The notes beneath the pieces were generated by a model. It saw only the letters and a program-made list of their open reading frames with translations. It had not been told where the DNA came from and made no database searches. Position numbers and translations under genes: made by a program. Shown piece by piece: positions 16,635-25,693 of a stretch of 64,000 nt of DNA. The stretch lies in contig CALHPA010000004.1 of assembly GCA_938036155.1 (NCBI GenBank), positions 1-64,000 on the forward strand. The letters are read 5' to 3'. The number at the start of each line of letters is the position of its first letter. Within the stretch, counting starts at the first letter, position 1. The DNA comes from an uncultured bacterium. Its GTDB lineage: Bacteria > Patescibacteriota > Saccharimonadia > Saccharimonadales > Saccharimonadaceae.

Positions 16635-17625
16635 AACTGCAATCGTAGTTTTGAATTTTAACGGCTGGAAGGATACGCAAAAATGCCTAGCCGCGCTTGC
16701 AGATCAAACCGTTCAAGACTTTGAGATTTATTTGATTGATAATGGCTCAAAAGACGAATCTGTTAAAGAGCTTTCGAAAATTAAAATGCCAAATCTTCAT
16801 TTTCATAAAGAGAAGAAAAATACTGGTTTTACAGGTGGTGTAAATATTGGAATTAAATGGGCAATTAAGAATAATTTTGAAAATGTAGTTTTACTTAATA
16901 ATGATGCAAATGCTAAGCCTGAATGGCTCGAAAATCTATTAAAACCGCTTGAAAAATCTCCTGAAATTGGTGCAGTAACTAGTTTGATGCTAGATAAAAC
17001 TGGTAAATTTATTGATGACGCGGGTGATGTTTATTCAACTTGGGGAATCCCAATGCTTCGCAGTGAAGGTGAGCTAAAGAAAAATGCGCCTAAAAGTGGA
17101 TTAGTTTTTGGTGGAACCGGTGGGGCAACAATTTATCGAACGAAAGTTTTTAAAACGATTGGTTTTTTCGATGAAGATTTCTTTGCTTATAATGAGGATG
17201 TCGATATTGATTGGCGAATGCAGCTTGCAGGTTTTAAAGTTTGGTATGAGCGAACTGCAGTTGTTTGGCATAAACATTCAGCAACAAGTTCGAAAATTCC
17301 GGGTTTTACGATTAATCAAGTATTTAAAAATTTACCACAAGTTTTTTGGAAAAATGTGCCATTTCCAATGATTTTACTAATGTTTTTTAAGTTTTATGCA
17401 GTTTATTGGGCTTTCGTGATTTATCAAATTCCAAAGGGTGGTTTGAAATTTGCACTAAAAGGAATTTGGCAAGGAACTCTTTTGATTCCTAAGTCACTTA
17501 AAAAGCGACGAGAAATTCAAGGTAAAAAAGTAGTTTCAAACGAGTATTTAAAATCGATTCTTTATCACGGGCTACCATTAAAACAAGTTAATCGAATAAA
17601 GAAATTTTTAAAGCTTAAGCATTAA
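16621..17625 (+). CDS. Family 2 glycosyltransferase, rhamnosyltransferase-like
   Basis: GT-A enzyme of 334 aa with AIVVLNFNGWKDTQKCL at the start, NNDANAKPEWL as the donor/metal site, GGATIYRTKVF, and FAYNEDVDIDWRMQLAG for the acceptor/base region, a pattern typical of WbbL/RfbF-type rhamnosyl transferases. Two hydrophobic stretches near residue 250-270 may associate with the membrane. The start overlaps the previous gene by 14 bp. It is the last gene before a 120-bp gap with a promoter for rmlA. Confidence 0.87.
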   Translation: MQKNKTAIVVLNFNGWKDTQKCLAALADQTVQDFEIYLIDNGSKDESVKELSKIKMPNLHFHKEKKNTGFTGGVNIGIKWAIKNNFENVVLLNNDANAKPEWLENLLKPLEKSPEIGAVTSLMLDKTGKFIDDAGDVYSTWGIPMLRSEGELKKNAPKSGLVFGGTGGATIYRTKVFKTIGFFDEDFFAYNEDVDIDWRMQLAGFKVWYERTAVVWHKHSATSSKIPGFTINQVFKNLPQVFWKNVPFPMILLMFFKFYAVYWAFVIYQIPKGGLKFALKGIWQGTLLIPKSLKKRREIQGKKVVSNEYLKSILYHGLPLKQVNRIKKFLKLKH

Positions 17626-17642
17626 AATATTTTAAAATAAAT

Positions 17643-17671
17643 TTGACTAAAATAAAACAATATTATATAAT
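17643..17671 (+). promoter_or_regulatory. Promoter of rmlA
   Basis: TTGACT (17643-17648), 17-bp spacer, TATAAT (17666-17671). Transcription would begin near 17678, giving a leader of about 68 nt. Confidence 0.75.
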
Positions 17672-17673
17672 TG

Positions 17674-17701
17674 GAGTTACGAGTAAATCTCGTAGCTCTT
17701 T
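17674..17701 (+). promoter_or_regulatory. Hairpin at the 5' end of the rmlA leader
   Basis: GAGTTACGAG and CTCGTAGCTC pair over 10 positions (one G-T) around a 5-nt loop. It could stabilise the 5' end of the rmlA mRNA or act as a weak terminator for readthrough from the upstream glycosyltransferase; only TTTAAAATT follows, so the U-tract is poor. Confidence 0.5.
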
Positions 17702-17745
17702 AAAATTCGAAAGAATTAAAAATCTAGAAGAAGGAGGTTCCTCAT

Positions 17746-18624
17746 ATGAAAGGAATCATACTCGCAGGCGGCTCGGGTAGTCGTCTCTATCCAATTACTC
17801 TCGCAAACTCTAAGCAGCTTCTGCCAGTTTACGACAAGCCAATGATCTATTATCCACTGTCAACTTTAATGCTAGCGGAAATTCGTGAAATCTTAGTAAT
17901 TACGACTCCGGAAGATAATTTTCGCTTTAAAGAATTGCTTGGCGACGGTTCAAGATTTAGTATAAGAATTTCCTATGCTATTCAAGAAAAGCCGAACGGT
18001 TTAGCGGAGGCGTTTATCATTGGTGAAGACTTTATTGATGGTGATGATGTTGCTCTAGTTCTTGGAGATAACGTTTTTCATGGTCAAGGTTTTACAGATA
18101 AGCTCAAGAGTGCTCGTAATAAAATTGAGCGTAAAAAAGCTAATGCTGTAATCTTTGGTTATCAGGTGAAAGACCCGGAGCGTTTTGGTGTTATTGGTTT
18201 TGATGAAGATATGAATGTTAAATCTCTTGAAGAAAAACCAGAATTTCCAGAGTCAGATTATGCTGCAACAGGCCTGTATTTCTATAATAATTCTGTTGTA
18301 GAAATCGCTAAGCAGGTTCAACCTAGCCCACGCGGAGAGCTTGAAATTACAGATGTAAATAAAGCTTTTTTGAAAGAGGGGCATCTTTCTGTCGAACTTC
18401 TTGGACGTGGGTTTGCTTGGCTTGATACGGGAACGCATGATAGCCTTCAGCAGGCTTCGCAGTACATCGAAACTGTTCAGCGTCTGCAAAATGTCCAAGT
18501 TGCTAATCTGGAAGAAATTGCATACCGAAAGGGTTGGATTTCGAAGGAACAAGTTGAAAAGCTCGCACAGCCACTTCGTAAAAATAATTATGGGAATTAT
18601 CTCCTTCGAATCATTAATTCTTAG
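17746..18624 (+). CDS. rmlA: Glucose-1-phosphate thymidylyltransferase
   Basis: Makes dTDP-glucose from glucose-1-phosphate and dTTP, the first step toward dTDP-sugars such as rhamnose. Length 292 aa is normal. The nucleotide-binding [11 protein letters not shown] loop (residues 8-18), [18 protein letters not shown] and the [11 protein letters not shown] and [10 protein letters not shown] motifs are all present. The start follows AAGGAGG. That site is inside a small palindrome, AGGA-GGT-TCCT (17732-17742), which may partly hide it. rmlB, rmlC and rmlD are not in the window, so the final donor sugar cannot be inferred here. Confidence 0.95.
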   Translation: MKGIILAGGSGSRLYPITLANSKQLLPVYDKPMIYYPLSTLMLAEIREILVITTPEDNFRFKELLGDGSRFSIRISYAIQEKPNGLAEAFIIGEDFIDGDDVALVLGDNVFHGQGFTDKLKSARNKIERKKANAVIFGYQVKDPERFGVIGFDEDMNVKSLEEKPEFPESDYAATGLYFYNNSVVEIAKQVQPSPRGELEITDVNKAFLKEGHLSVELLGRGFAWLDTGTHDSLQQASQYIETVQRLQNVQVANLEEIAYRKGWISKEQVEKLAQPLRKNNYGNYLLRIINS

Positions 18625-18633
18625 GATTGTATT

Positions 18634-18665
18634 AATCGCTCGTTGAATGCGGGCGATTTTCTTTT
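18634..18665 (+). terminator. Intrinsic terminator after rmlA
   Basis: AATCGCTC pairs with GGGCGATT (one G-T) followed by TTCTTTT. Confidence 0.75.
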
Positions 18666-18708
18666 ATAAAATGGACAAAATCGTTTAAAAATAGTATTAT
18701 ATAACTAT

Positions 18709-20127
18709 ATGAAACGAGACAAACTTACGATTGTTCGCATAATTATGTTAGCCTCTGATACCCTAGCGGTTGTAAGCTCATTTATGCTAGCATATTTTGC
18801 GCGAACTCACCTTGATACGCGAGCATATTATTTTTCGCCAAATATTTGGAATTTTATTTTTTTGGCGGTTTCTCTTCTTCCACTCTGGCTGGCCATTAAC
18901 TATTTCTTTGGCCTTTACGACCGTTCGGTATTTTTTTATCGGCCAAAAGAGTACGGTAGAGCTTTAGTTGTTTCAATAATTAGTATCATGGCGATGATCT
19001 CTTATGAATTTTTCACTGGTGATGAAGTTTTTCCAGTTCGAATAATTGCAGTTTTTTTTGTTCCAATTAATTTCTTAATGATGATTCTTGGTCGCGAAAT
19101 AGTGCGTTTTATTCGCCGCGCTTTGATTCGAAGCGGTTTTGGACGCCAAAAAGTTTTAATTATTGGTTCAAACTCTCGTTCAACAGAATTAGCTCAATTT
19201 TTTCACGACAATATTGATTTTGGCTATGATGTGATTGGAATGGTTTCGAAAAGCCAATTTCTGCCAACAAAATCTGCTGTTCGCCATTTTGCGAGCTTTA
19301 AAGATGCAGCTTTAAAAACAAATCCTGATATTTTAATTCAAACCGATACACTTAGGAGTGAAGATATCTATAATTATGCGATCGAAAATCACCTTGAATA
19401 TATGTTTGTGCCACAACAAGATAGGCTTCTTTCGCAGATTAACACAATCGAAGTTATTGGTGGAACTCCAATCATTGATGTAAAAATTACAAAATTATTT
19501 GGCATGGGTCGAATATGGAAGCGTTTAATGGATCTAATTTTAGCAATCTTTGGTTTAATTTTAGTTTCACCAATAATGTTAATTGTGGCGATCATTATGA
19601 AGGTTACTAATCCTAAAGATTCAATTTTCTTTAGGCAAGTTCGCCTAACACGCTTCAATCGGGAGTTTTATATCTATAAATTTCGCTCACAAAAGGCTGA
19701 ATTTGATGGCTTAACTCCCGAACAGGCTTTCGAAAAAATGGGAAAACCTGAGCTCGCAAAAGAGTATCGTAAAAATGGCGATCAGCTTGATAACGACCCA
19801 AGAATTACAAAAATTGGAAAATTTATTCGCGCAACTTCGATTGATGAACTACCGCAGCTTTTTAATGTGGTTCGTGGCGATATTTCACTTGTTGGTCCTC
19901 GGGCTTTAATTCCGCAAGAGATTAACAAATCAAACCGAAAAAATGTTATTTTGGCAGTAAAAGCTGGTGTTACTGGATTGGCTCAGGTTTCAGGTAGGCG
20001 TGACATTTCTTTCGAAGAACGCCGCAGGCTGGATGTTTATTATGTTCAAAACTGGTCAATTATTTTTGATATTCAAATTTTATTTAAAACTGTTGCAAGT
20101 GTAATTTTTCGAAGAGGGGCAAAATAA
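18709..20127 (+). CDS. Polyprenyl-phosphate sugar phosphotransferase (WbaP-like)
   Basis: Starts repeat-unit synthesis by moving a sugar-1-phosphate onto undecaprenyl phosphate. The 472-aa protein has four N-terminal helices, a cytoplasmic Rossmann-like (CoA-binding-like) middle domain (VLIIGSNSRSTELAQFF), one more helix (about residue 275-297) and the catalytic bacterial sugar transferase domain with FYIYKFRS, DPRITKIGKFIRATSIDELP and VRGDISLVGPRALIP. Upstream TGGACA (18672-18677), a 17-bp spacer and TATTAT (18695-18700) place the start site almost at the ATG. The TAA overlaps the next ATG. Confidence 0.93.
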   Translation: MKRDKLTIVRIIMLASDTLAVVSSFMLAYFARTHLDTRAYYFSPNIWNFIFLAVSLLPLWLAINYFFGLYDRSVFFYRPKEYGRALVVSIISIMAMISYEFFTGDEVFPVRIIAVFFVPINFLMMILGREIVRFIRRALIRSGFGRQKVLIIGSNSRSTELAQFFHDNIDFGYDVIGMVSKSQFLPTKSAVRHFASFKDAALKTNPDILIQTDTLRSEDIYNYAIENHLEYMFVPQQDRLLSQINTIEVIGGTPIIDVKITKLFGMGRIWKRLMDLILAIFGLILVSPIMLIVAIIMKVTNPKDSIFFRQVRLTRFNREFYIYKFRSQKAEFDGLTPEQAFEKMGKPELAKEYRKNGDQLDNDPRITKIGKFIRATSIDELPQLFNVVRGDISLVGPRALIPQEINKSNRKNVILAVKAGVTGLAQVSGRRDISFEERRRLDVYYVQNWSIIFDIQILFKTVASVIFRRGAK

Positions 20128-21266
20128 TGCAAAATCCAAAATGGTTAAATGGCAAGAAAGTTGCGATTGTGACAGACTGGCTCACCACTTATGGTGGTGC
20201 TGAAAAGGTTGTTGCTACGGTTTCAGAGATTTTCCCTGAAGCGCCAATTTTTACATCGCAATATTCAGAGAAGGAAGTTGATTGGTTCTCAAAAAATGAT
20301 GTTCGAGTTGGTTGGTTAAATATTTTCCCGGCAAAATTGCGTAAAATATTACCAGTTGGGCGAATTTTATATTTTCGAAATTTAGGTAAAAAGCTTAAAG
20401 ATTTTGATGTCGTTATTTCAATTTGCTGTGCTGAAAGTAAAGGTTTGAACCTTTCGAATAATCAGCTTCATATTAGTTATTTACAAGGTCCTCCAATTCA
20501 ATATTATTGGGGAATGTATAATGACTATATTGAAAATCCTGGGTTTGGTAGGTTGAATTTTTTGGTGCGATTTTTCTTCAAAATGCTTGTAAATCCACTT
20601 CGAAAAAACGATTTTAAATTGGCACAAAAGCCGGATTTTCTGTTGGCGAATTCAACCTATTCGAAAGAGGAGATTTTAAACTATTATCAGCGAGATTCGA
20701 AAGTAATTTTTCCACCAGTTGAAACAGGGAATTTTAAATTTTGCGAAAAAAAGCAAGATTATTATATCACGACTTCTCGCCAAGTTAATTGGAAAAAGCT
20801 TGATTTAGCGGTTGAAGCTTTTATTAAAAATGGTAAAAGGTTAATTCTAGTTGGTAGCGGAGCTGAGCATCAAAAGTTAAAAAGCCTCGCAAAAAACTCA
20901 CATAATATTGAGTTTATTCAAAGAATCAACAGCTCGAAAGGGCTTTCGAAAATTGTTGGCGAGGCGAAAGGTTTTATTTTTCCGAGTTTGGAACCTTTTG
21001 GAATTGCGCCGATCGAAGCTCTTGCTACTGGAACGCCAATTTTGGCATTCAATAAGGGTGGCTCACAAGATTACATTCAAGATGGTAAAAACGGTATATT
21101 TTTTAATGAACAATCAGTTGAATCAATTTTGGCTGCTATTAAGAAATTCGAAAAAATAAATTTTGATGCTAAAAAAGTTTCAGAAAGTGCCAAAAGTTTT
21201 TCGAAAGATAATTTTAAGAAAAGTTTCGAAAGAGAAATTAGGAAAGGATTTAATGAGAAGTTTTAA
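20127..21266 (+). CDS. Family 4 glycosyltransferase
   Basis: GT-B glycosyltransferase of 379 aa. The N-terminal glycine-rich loop TDWLTTYGGAEKVV and the C-terminal donor-site motif FPSLEPFGIAPIEALATGTPILAF are typical of GT4 enzymes such as WbaZ- and mannosyl-type transferases. It overlaps the sugar phosphotransferase by 1 bp and the ligase-like gene by 14 bp, so it belongs to the same operon and probably adds the second sugar. The exact sugar is not predictable. Confidence 0.9.
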   Translation: MQNPKWLNGKKVAIVTDWLTTYGGAEKVVATVSEIFPEAPIFTSQYSEKEVDWFSKNDVRVGWLNIFPAKLRKILPVGRILYFRNLGKKLKDFDVVISICCAESKGLNLSNNQLHISYLQGPPIQYYWGMYNDYIENPGFGRLNFLVRFFFKMLVNPLRKNDFKLAQKPDFLLANSTYSKEEILNYYQRDSKVIFPPVETGNFKFCEKKQDYYITTSRQVNWKKLDLAVEAFIKNGKRLILVGSGAEHQKLKSLAKNSHNIEFIQRINSSKGLSKIVGEAKGFIFPSLEPFGIAPIEALATGTPILAFNKGGSQDYIQDGKNGIFFNEQSVESILAAIKKFEKINFDAKKVSESAKSFSKDNFKKSFEREIRKGFNEKF

Positions 21267-22719
21267 AAAACTTAGTTTTGCTGAAAAAATATTATTTTTT
21301 GCACCATTTATGGTTTGGTTTTCATATTACCCAAATTTTAATTTTGGTAAAGCAGCTGGAGCAAATTTAGAATTTTCAATTGCTCTAATTTATTCTGTAA
21401 TTTTAGCGCTCTTTAGCGTTAAGAATATTTTTAAAAACCGCAAAATTCTTTTTAAAAATAACGCAGTTTTGATTACTGGATTTTTTGTTTTTTGGAATTT
21501 TTTAACGATTTTAAGTTCGCAAAATCAATTAAGAAGCTTTTTAGTTTCTGGAGTTTGGCTAGTTTTGTGGCTTGATTTTTTGGCAATTTTAAGTTTTTCG
21601 AAAAATAAAGAGCTGTTTAATAACCTTATAAAAAATTTCATTATCAGTGCTTTTTTAATGTCAATTTTCGCAATAATTCAGGTTATTTATGGAACTTGGT
21701 CTGATTGGGGTCTTTGTGCTGGATGTACTGCACAAGGTTTTGGTTTTGTGCGACCGAGTGTTTTTGCAATTGAGCCACAATTTTTTGCAAGCATACTTCT
21801 TGCGCCAATTTTAATTTTAATAAGTAGAATTTTAAATAAAAAATCTACAAAAAAAGAAAAAATAGCAGTTTGGGTTATGCTTTTTGCTTTATATTTAACA
21901 CTTTCTCGTGGGGCAATTTTTGCACTTTTATTGGCAGTTTTAGTTTTAATTTTCGTAAATCAAAAACTTTCGAAAAAAGTAATTTTACGAAATTTCTTAT
22001 TTTCTAGCTGGCTTATTGTTTCAAGTTTTTTGGGTGGAATGATTTTTCATGCAATTTTTACCGAGCTAAACCCGCGAGTTAGTGATGGTTTTTATGATTC
22101 GATTTCAAAAAGTGTAAACCAAATAAGTTTAGGTAAAATTAAATTACCAAAAATTAAAAAAGTGATCAATCAGGAAATTAAAGAGCCAGAGATAGAGAAC
22201 AGTAGTTCAAGTTCGAAAGAACCAACAGAAAAATCCGTGGAAAAGCCCAAAAAAGCAATGTTTGATGGTTATGTTGAAAAATCAACCAATGAACGCACAA
22301 AAATGTCGGATTTAGCGATAGAAACTTGGCTTTCGAGTCCTTTTGTTTTATTTTTTGGAGTTGGATCTGGAGCTTCTGGAACCGCAATTCTAAATTCAAC
22401 TCACCAGATATCCAACAGTTCAGAAATTGTTCAGAATGAATTTTTATCGATTTTATTAGAATTGGGTATTTTTGGATTAATTATTTGGGGGCTAATAATA
22501 AGCGGGATTTTTCTAAAATCTAGAGAAAAGAAGTGTATTTGGGCGATTTTAACTGCATTTTTAGCGCAATGGTTTTTCTTTTCAGGACTGCCAAACGCAC
22601 TACATATTTATTTGATTTTAGCAGCATCTTTTGCTATAATTGAAAGAGCTTATGAAAAAAAATCAGCAATCAATAGATGGGTTCACACCAAGGCGGCGAG
22701 TCGATTCTTTAAGTCGTGA
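21253..22719 (+). CDS. O-antigen-ligase-like membrane protein
   Basis: A 488-aa protein with about ten membrane helices and the Wzy_C/WaaL-type core (LTLSRGAIFALLLAVLVLIF, where the SRG motif is conserved). A large extracytoplasmic loop (about residues 280-380) carries the ligase region, with a Lys/Glu/Ser-rich stretch rarely seen in the family. It would polymerise or ligate the lipid-linked glycan outside the membrane. An earlier in-frame ATG at 21163 would overlap the previous gene by over 100 bp; 21253, preceded by AGGAAAGG, is preferred. Confidence 0.82.
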   Translation: MRSFKKLSFAEKILFFAPFMVWFSYYPNFNFGKAAGANLEFSIALIYSVILALFSVKNIFKNRKILFKNNAVLITGFFVFWNFLTILSSQNQLRSFLVSGVWLVLWLDFLAILSFSKNKELFNNLIKNFIISAFLMSIFAIIQVIYGTWSDWGLCAGCTAQGFGFVRPSVFAIEPQFFASILLAPILILISRILNKKSTKKEKIAVWVMLFALYLTLSRGAIFALLLAVLVLIFVNQKLSKKVILRNFLFSSWLIVSSFLGGMIFHAIFTELNPRVSDGFYDSISKSVNQISLGKIKLPKIKKVINQEIKEPEIENSSSSSKEPTEKSVEKPKKAMFDGYVEKSTNERTKMSDLAIETWLSSPFVLFFGVGSGASGTAILNSTHQISNSSEIVQNEFLSILLELGIFGLIIWGLIISGIFLKSREKKCIWAILTAFLAQWFFFSGLPNALHIYLILAASFAIIERAYEKKSAINRWVHTKAASRFFKS

Positions 22720-24343
22720 TAAGAGCCATGAGAAATTAGCTAAAAAACCAGTTTCGAATATTCAGAATCAGCCGAAAATAGCAGAAATTAAGCATTCGAA
22801 AAAAGCTAAAAATCGAGAAGAAAATTTAAATGAAGATATTGAATCTGCTTTACAAAATTTAGAAATTGAAGAAGTTCAAGAAAATCAGCGGAAAGAACGA
22901 GTAGCTTCGAAAAAACAACAAAAACTTCTTCGAAAACTTGAAAAAAAGAATTTTAAGCGCGAGAAAAAAGGTAAAGAAGTTCTTTCTTTGGAGCAATTTA
23001 AGCGGCGCCGAATTTTGGGGCGAATTTTTGCTGTCATCTTATTGATTTTAATTATCGTTGGTGGATATTTTGCATATAAAGCGTATAAAGATTTGTATAA
23101 ATTAACGAACGGTAACGTTATTGGCGCGGTTTTTGGTGATAAAAAGAAATTGAAGGCTGATTCTAATGGTCGTACGAATATTTTACTTTTTGGAACCTCG
23201 CCGAAAGGTTGGGATGGTGAGAACTTGACTGATTCTGTAATGGTTATATCTGTTAATCAGGAAACCAAGAAAATTTACACTATCTCTTTACCACGAGACC
23301 TTTGGGTTAAACATACTTGCCGAAGTTGGCTTGGAACAACAGCTGGAAAACTTAATGAAACTTATGGCTGTAGCTATTATGATGCTAAAAATAGTGGCTC
23401 AAGTGAAGAAGAATCAGAGAAGGCTGGCCAAAATGCTTTAGCTAAAAAAGCAGAAGAAATTCTTGGTTTAGATATTCAATATGTTGTTCATGGTAATTGG
23501 AAGGTTTTAATCGATGCCATTAATTCTGTTGGTGGAATTGATGTGAAAGTTGAAGCTTACGATGGTTCAAGCCGAGTTTATGATGTAGCTACGAAAATTA
23601 ACTATAAGAGTGGTGAAACTTATCATATGGATGGCGAAACAGCATTAGCATTTTCACGTGCTCGAGGCTCAGAGGGTGGAGTTGGCTTGAGCGGAAGTAA
23701 TTTTGATCGTGAGCGAAATCAGCAAAAAATTTTGAAAGCAGCATTCTCTAAAATAAACGAACAAAAAACTAACCCAATAACTTTACTTTCGTTAGCTTCA
23801 TCTTTGGGTGAAAATATCCACCACTCATTTAGCGGAGATGAGCTAAAAACTGCTGCTAGAATTGCTCAAGATTTTAATAGTGGATCTGTAACTTCTTTGC
23901 CACTTGTCAATGAAAATGATCAGTCTGCAAATTATTTTACAACTGGAGTGATTAATTCGGTGAGCGCAGTTTTGCCAAAAGCTGGAACTTATAATTATAG
24001 CCAAATTCAAGCTTATATTTCGAAAAATACAATTGGTGGTGATGCTACTATAGAGAATGCTAAAATTAAAATTTTAAATGGCACAAATTACTCAGGGCTA
24101 GCGGCTCAAGAACAGAAAAAACTTGAGAAAGAAGGCTTTAATATTCAAGATATTGATTCCGCTCCAAAGCGAGATTATGCTAAAACTAAAATTTATTATG
24201 TGAAAAAAGATTCGAAAACCGCAACAATTAAAAGTCTCGAATCTAAATACTCAATCAAAGCTGAAAAATTACCATCAGATTTATCAAAAATAGGTGAAGG
24301 TTCAGATATAATTATTTTGTTAGGTGAAGATAATGGCAATTAA
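22652..24343 (+). CDS. LCP-family glycopolymer transferase (LytR-CpsA-Psr)
   Basis: Attaches polyprenyl-pyrophosphate-linked glycopolymers to peptidoglycan. The 563-aa protein has a long cytoplasmic N-terminus of about 120 charged residues (coiled-coil-like), one membrane helix (FAVILLILIIVGGYFAY), the LCP catalytic domain (NILLFGTSPKGWDG, TDSVMVISVN, SLPRDLWV, ALAFSRARG with the conserved Arg pair) and a C-terminal LytR_C-type domain (AKIKILNGTNYSGLAAQ). TGCTATAAT (22632-22640), inside the end of the ligase gene, ends 11 nt before this ATG and is a likely internal promoter. Together with the exporter and ligase it implies a wall-anchored glycan. Confidence 0.92.
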   Translation: MKKNQQSIDGFTPRRRVDSLSRDKSHEKLAKKPVSNIQNQPKIAEIKHSKKAKNREENLNEDIESALQNLEIEEVQENQRKERVASKKQQKLLRKLEKKNFKREKKGKEVLSLEQFKRRRILGRIFAVILLILIIVGGYFAYKAYKDLYKLTNGNVIGAVFGDKKKLKADSNGRTNILLFGTSPKGWDGENLTDSVMVISVNQETKKIYTISLPRDLWVKHTCRSWLGTTAGKLNETYGCSYYDAKNSGSSEEESEKAGQNALAKKAEEILGLDIQYVVHGNWKVLIDAINSVGGIDVKVEAYDGSSRVYDVATKINYKSGETYHMDGETALAFSRARGSEGGVGLSGSNFDRERNQQKILKAAFSKINEQKTNPITLLSLASSLGENIHHSFSGDELKTAARIAQDFNSGSVTSLPLVNENDQSANYFTTGVINSVSAVLPKAGTYNYSQIQAYISKNTIGGDATIENAKIKILNGTNYSGLAAQEQKKLEKEGFNIQDIDSAPKRDYAKTKIYYVKKDSKTATIKSLESKYSIKAEKLPSDLSKIGEGSDIIILLGEDNGN

Positions 24344-24683
24344 TTTAACTAAAAAACAAGTTGAACTATTGAATTTTATAGAAGTTTTTATTGAAGAGTC
24401 TGGTTATAGCCCAACATACCGCGAAATTGCTCGTGGTATGGGTTATAAATCCGTCGCAACGGTAGCAAAGCATATAGATAATTTGGTTTTAATGGGAAAA
24501 ATAACTAAATCTGATGGTGGTGAAGCTCGTTCGATTTCTATTAAGAAACAGATTTCAGAGCTTTCTGGTGATGAAAAAAATATTCATGATTTTTTGGTTA
24601 AGAAACGAGACTTTTATGCTGAAAATAATCAAATCGAACAAGCAAGAAAAATTGATGACGCAATTCTAACTTTGTGGTATTAG
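24333..24683 (+). CDS. LexA-like winged-helix DNA-binding protein lacking the peptidase domain
   Basis: A 116-aa protein whose first ~65 residues match the LexA DNA-binding winged helix (LTKKQVELLNFIEVFIEESG, SPTYREIARGMGYKSVATVAKHI). Canonical LexA has about 200 residues with a C-terminal S24 self-cleaving peptidase containing a Ser-Lys dyad and an Ala-Gly cleavage site; none of that is here. The last ~45 residues are a charged helix ending in an aromatic LTLWY tail. It cannot respond to RecA by autocleavage, so any SOS role would need another mechanism. The ATG at 24333 follows TTAGGTGAAG; it overlaps the LCP gene by 11 bp. Confidence 0.8.
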   Translation: MAINLTKKQVELLNFIEVFIEESGYSPTYREIARGMGYKSVATVAKHIDNLVLMGKITKSDGGEARSISIKKQISELSGDEKNIHDFLVKKRDFYAENNQIEQARKIDDAILTLWY

Positions 24684-24727
24684 AATATTGAAAAAATAAA
24701 GTGTTTATGTTTTAATTATAACTAGTA

Positions 24728-25669
24728 ATGGATATTTTTAAGAGTTTTGAAAAATTTATAACAGGATTTTTAGATTACGACTGGTTTAACCCAATTGTCA
24801 TTATTTTTGCTGCAATTCTTGCAAGCTTTTTATCGCGCAAAATTATTGATTTCGCTTTTAGCGTTCGTAAAAAAACTAAAAAAATAAAACGTTCTGAGGA
24901 GCGATTAAAGCGGAATGAAACTATTTCAAAAATTGCAAAAACTGCGATTGATATTGTTATTTGGATGACTGCAGCAATAAACTTTCTTAGCTCAATTGGT
25001 GTTAATGTGGCGTCTTTAATGACAGGCGCTGGATTAATTGGTGTTGTAGTCGGTCTTGGTGCTCAAACAACAACACGTGATATTTTAGCAGGATTTTTTA
25101 TTGTGGGTGAAAATCAATATCGAGTTGGAGATACAATTGAGATTATGGTTGCCGGAAGGCTAATTTCGGGAAAAGTTGAAAATATCTCTTTACGAATTAC
25201 GCAGGTTCGTGATGGTGATGGAAAAGTTCATACAATTCGAAATGGTGCGAGTGAGGCGGTAACTAACCTTTCGTTTAAATATGCTAATGTTAATTTATTG
25301 TTCGGTGTCTCTTATGATACGGATATCGATGTTTTGGAAAAGGTGATAAATAATGTTGGGCTAAAAATGCTTGAAGATCCGGAATTAAAAAAGGATATTA
25401 TTGAGCCAATTGTATTCGTGAGAGTGAATAAATTCTTGGATTCTTCGATGGAAATTAAGTGTCTAGGAAGAGTGAAGGCTGGTAAGCAATGGAACGTTGC
25501 TGGAATTTTTCGTCGGGAAATTAAGAAAGCTTTTGATGAAAACGATATTATTTTGCCTTATCCACAAATGGTCATTCATGATGTAAATCGAATTACCGCT
25601 AAAATGAAAAATTCAAAAGCTCGCACTCGCCATCAAAAACATTCATCTATAAAACAAGTTAAAAAATAA
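24728..25669 (+). CDS. Small-conductance mechanosensitive channel (MscS family)
   Basis: Releases solutes on hypo-osmotic shock. The 313-aa protein has three membrane helices, of which the third is the pore helix (GVNVASLMTGAGLIGVVVGLGAQ), followed by the beta domain motif DILAGFFIVGENQYRVGD and the C-terminal alpha/beta vestibule (residues ~185-285). The tail is basic. A TATAAC ends 5 nt before the ATG with no Shine-Dalgarno sequence, suggesting a leaderless message. Confidence 0.93.
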   Translation: MDIFKSFEKFITGFLDYDWFNPIVIIFAAILASFLSRKIIDFAFSVRKKTKKIKRSEERLKRNETISKIAKTAIDIVIWMTAAINFLSSIGVNVASLMTGAGLIGVVVGLGAQTTTRDILAGFFIVGENQYRVGDTIEIMVAGRLISGKVENISLRITQVRDGDGKVHTIRNGASEAVTNLSFKYANVNLLFGVSYDTDIDVLEKVINNVGLKMLEDPELKKDIIEPIVFVRVNKFLDSSMEIKCLGRVKAGKQWNVAGIFRREIKKAFDENDIILPYPQMVIHDVNRITAKMKNSKARTRHQKHSSIKQVKK

Positions 25670-25693
25670 AACCCTTTTCGAAAGGGTTTTTAT
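25668..25693. terminator. Bidirectional intrinsic terminator built on TTTCGAAA
   Basis: AAAACCCTTT-TCG-AAAGGGTTTTT. It serves mscS (+) and overlaps the stop codon of the convergent 107-aa gene (-). Confidence 0.85.

Noticed and set aside
24333..24683. Frameshift hiding the LexA peptidase domain
   Set aside because: The sequence after the stop is intergenic and leads into mscS; no Ala-Gly cleavage site or Ser-Lys dyad is encoded in any frame downstream.
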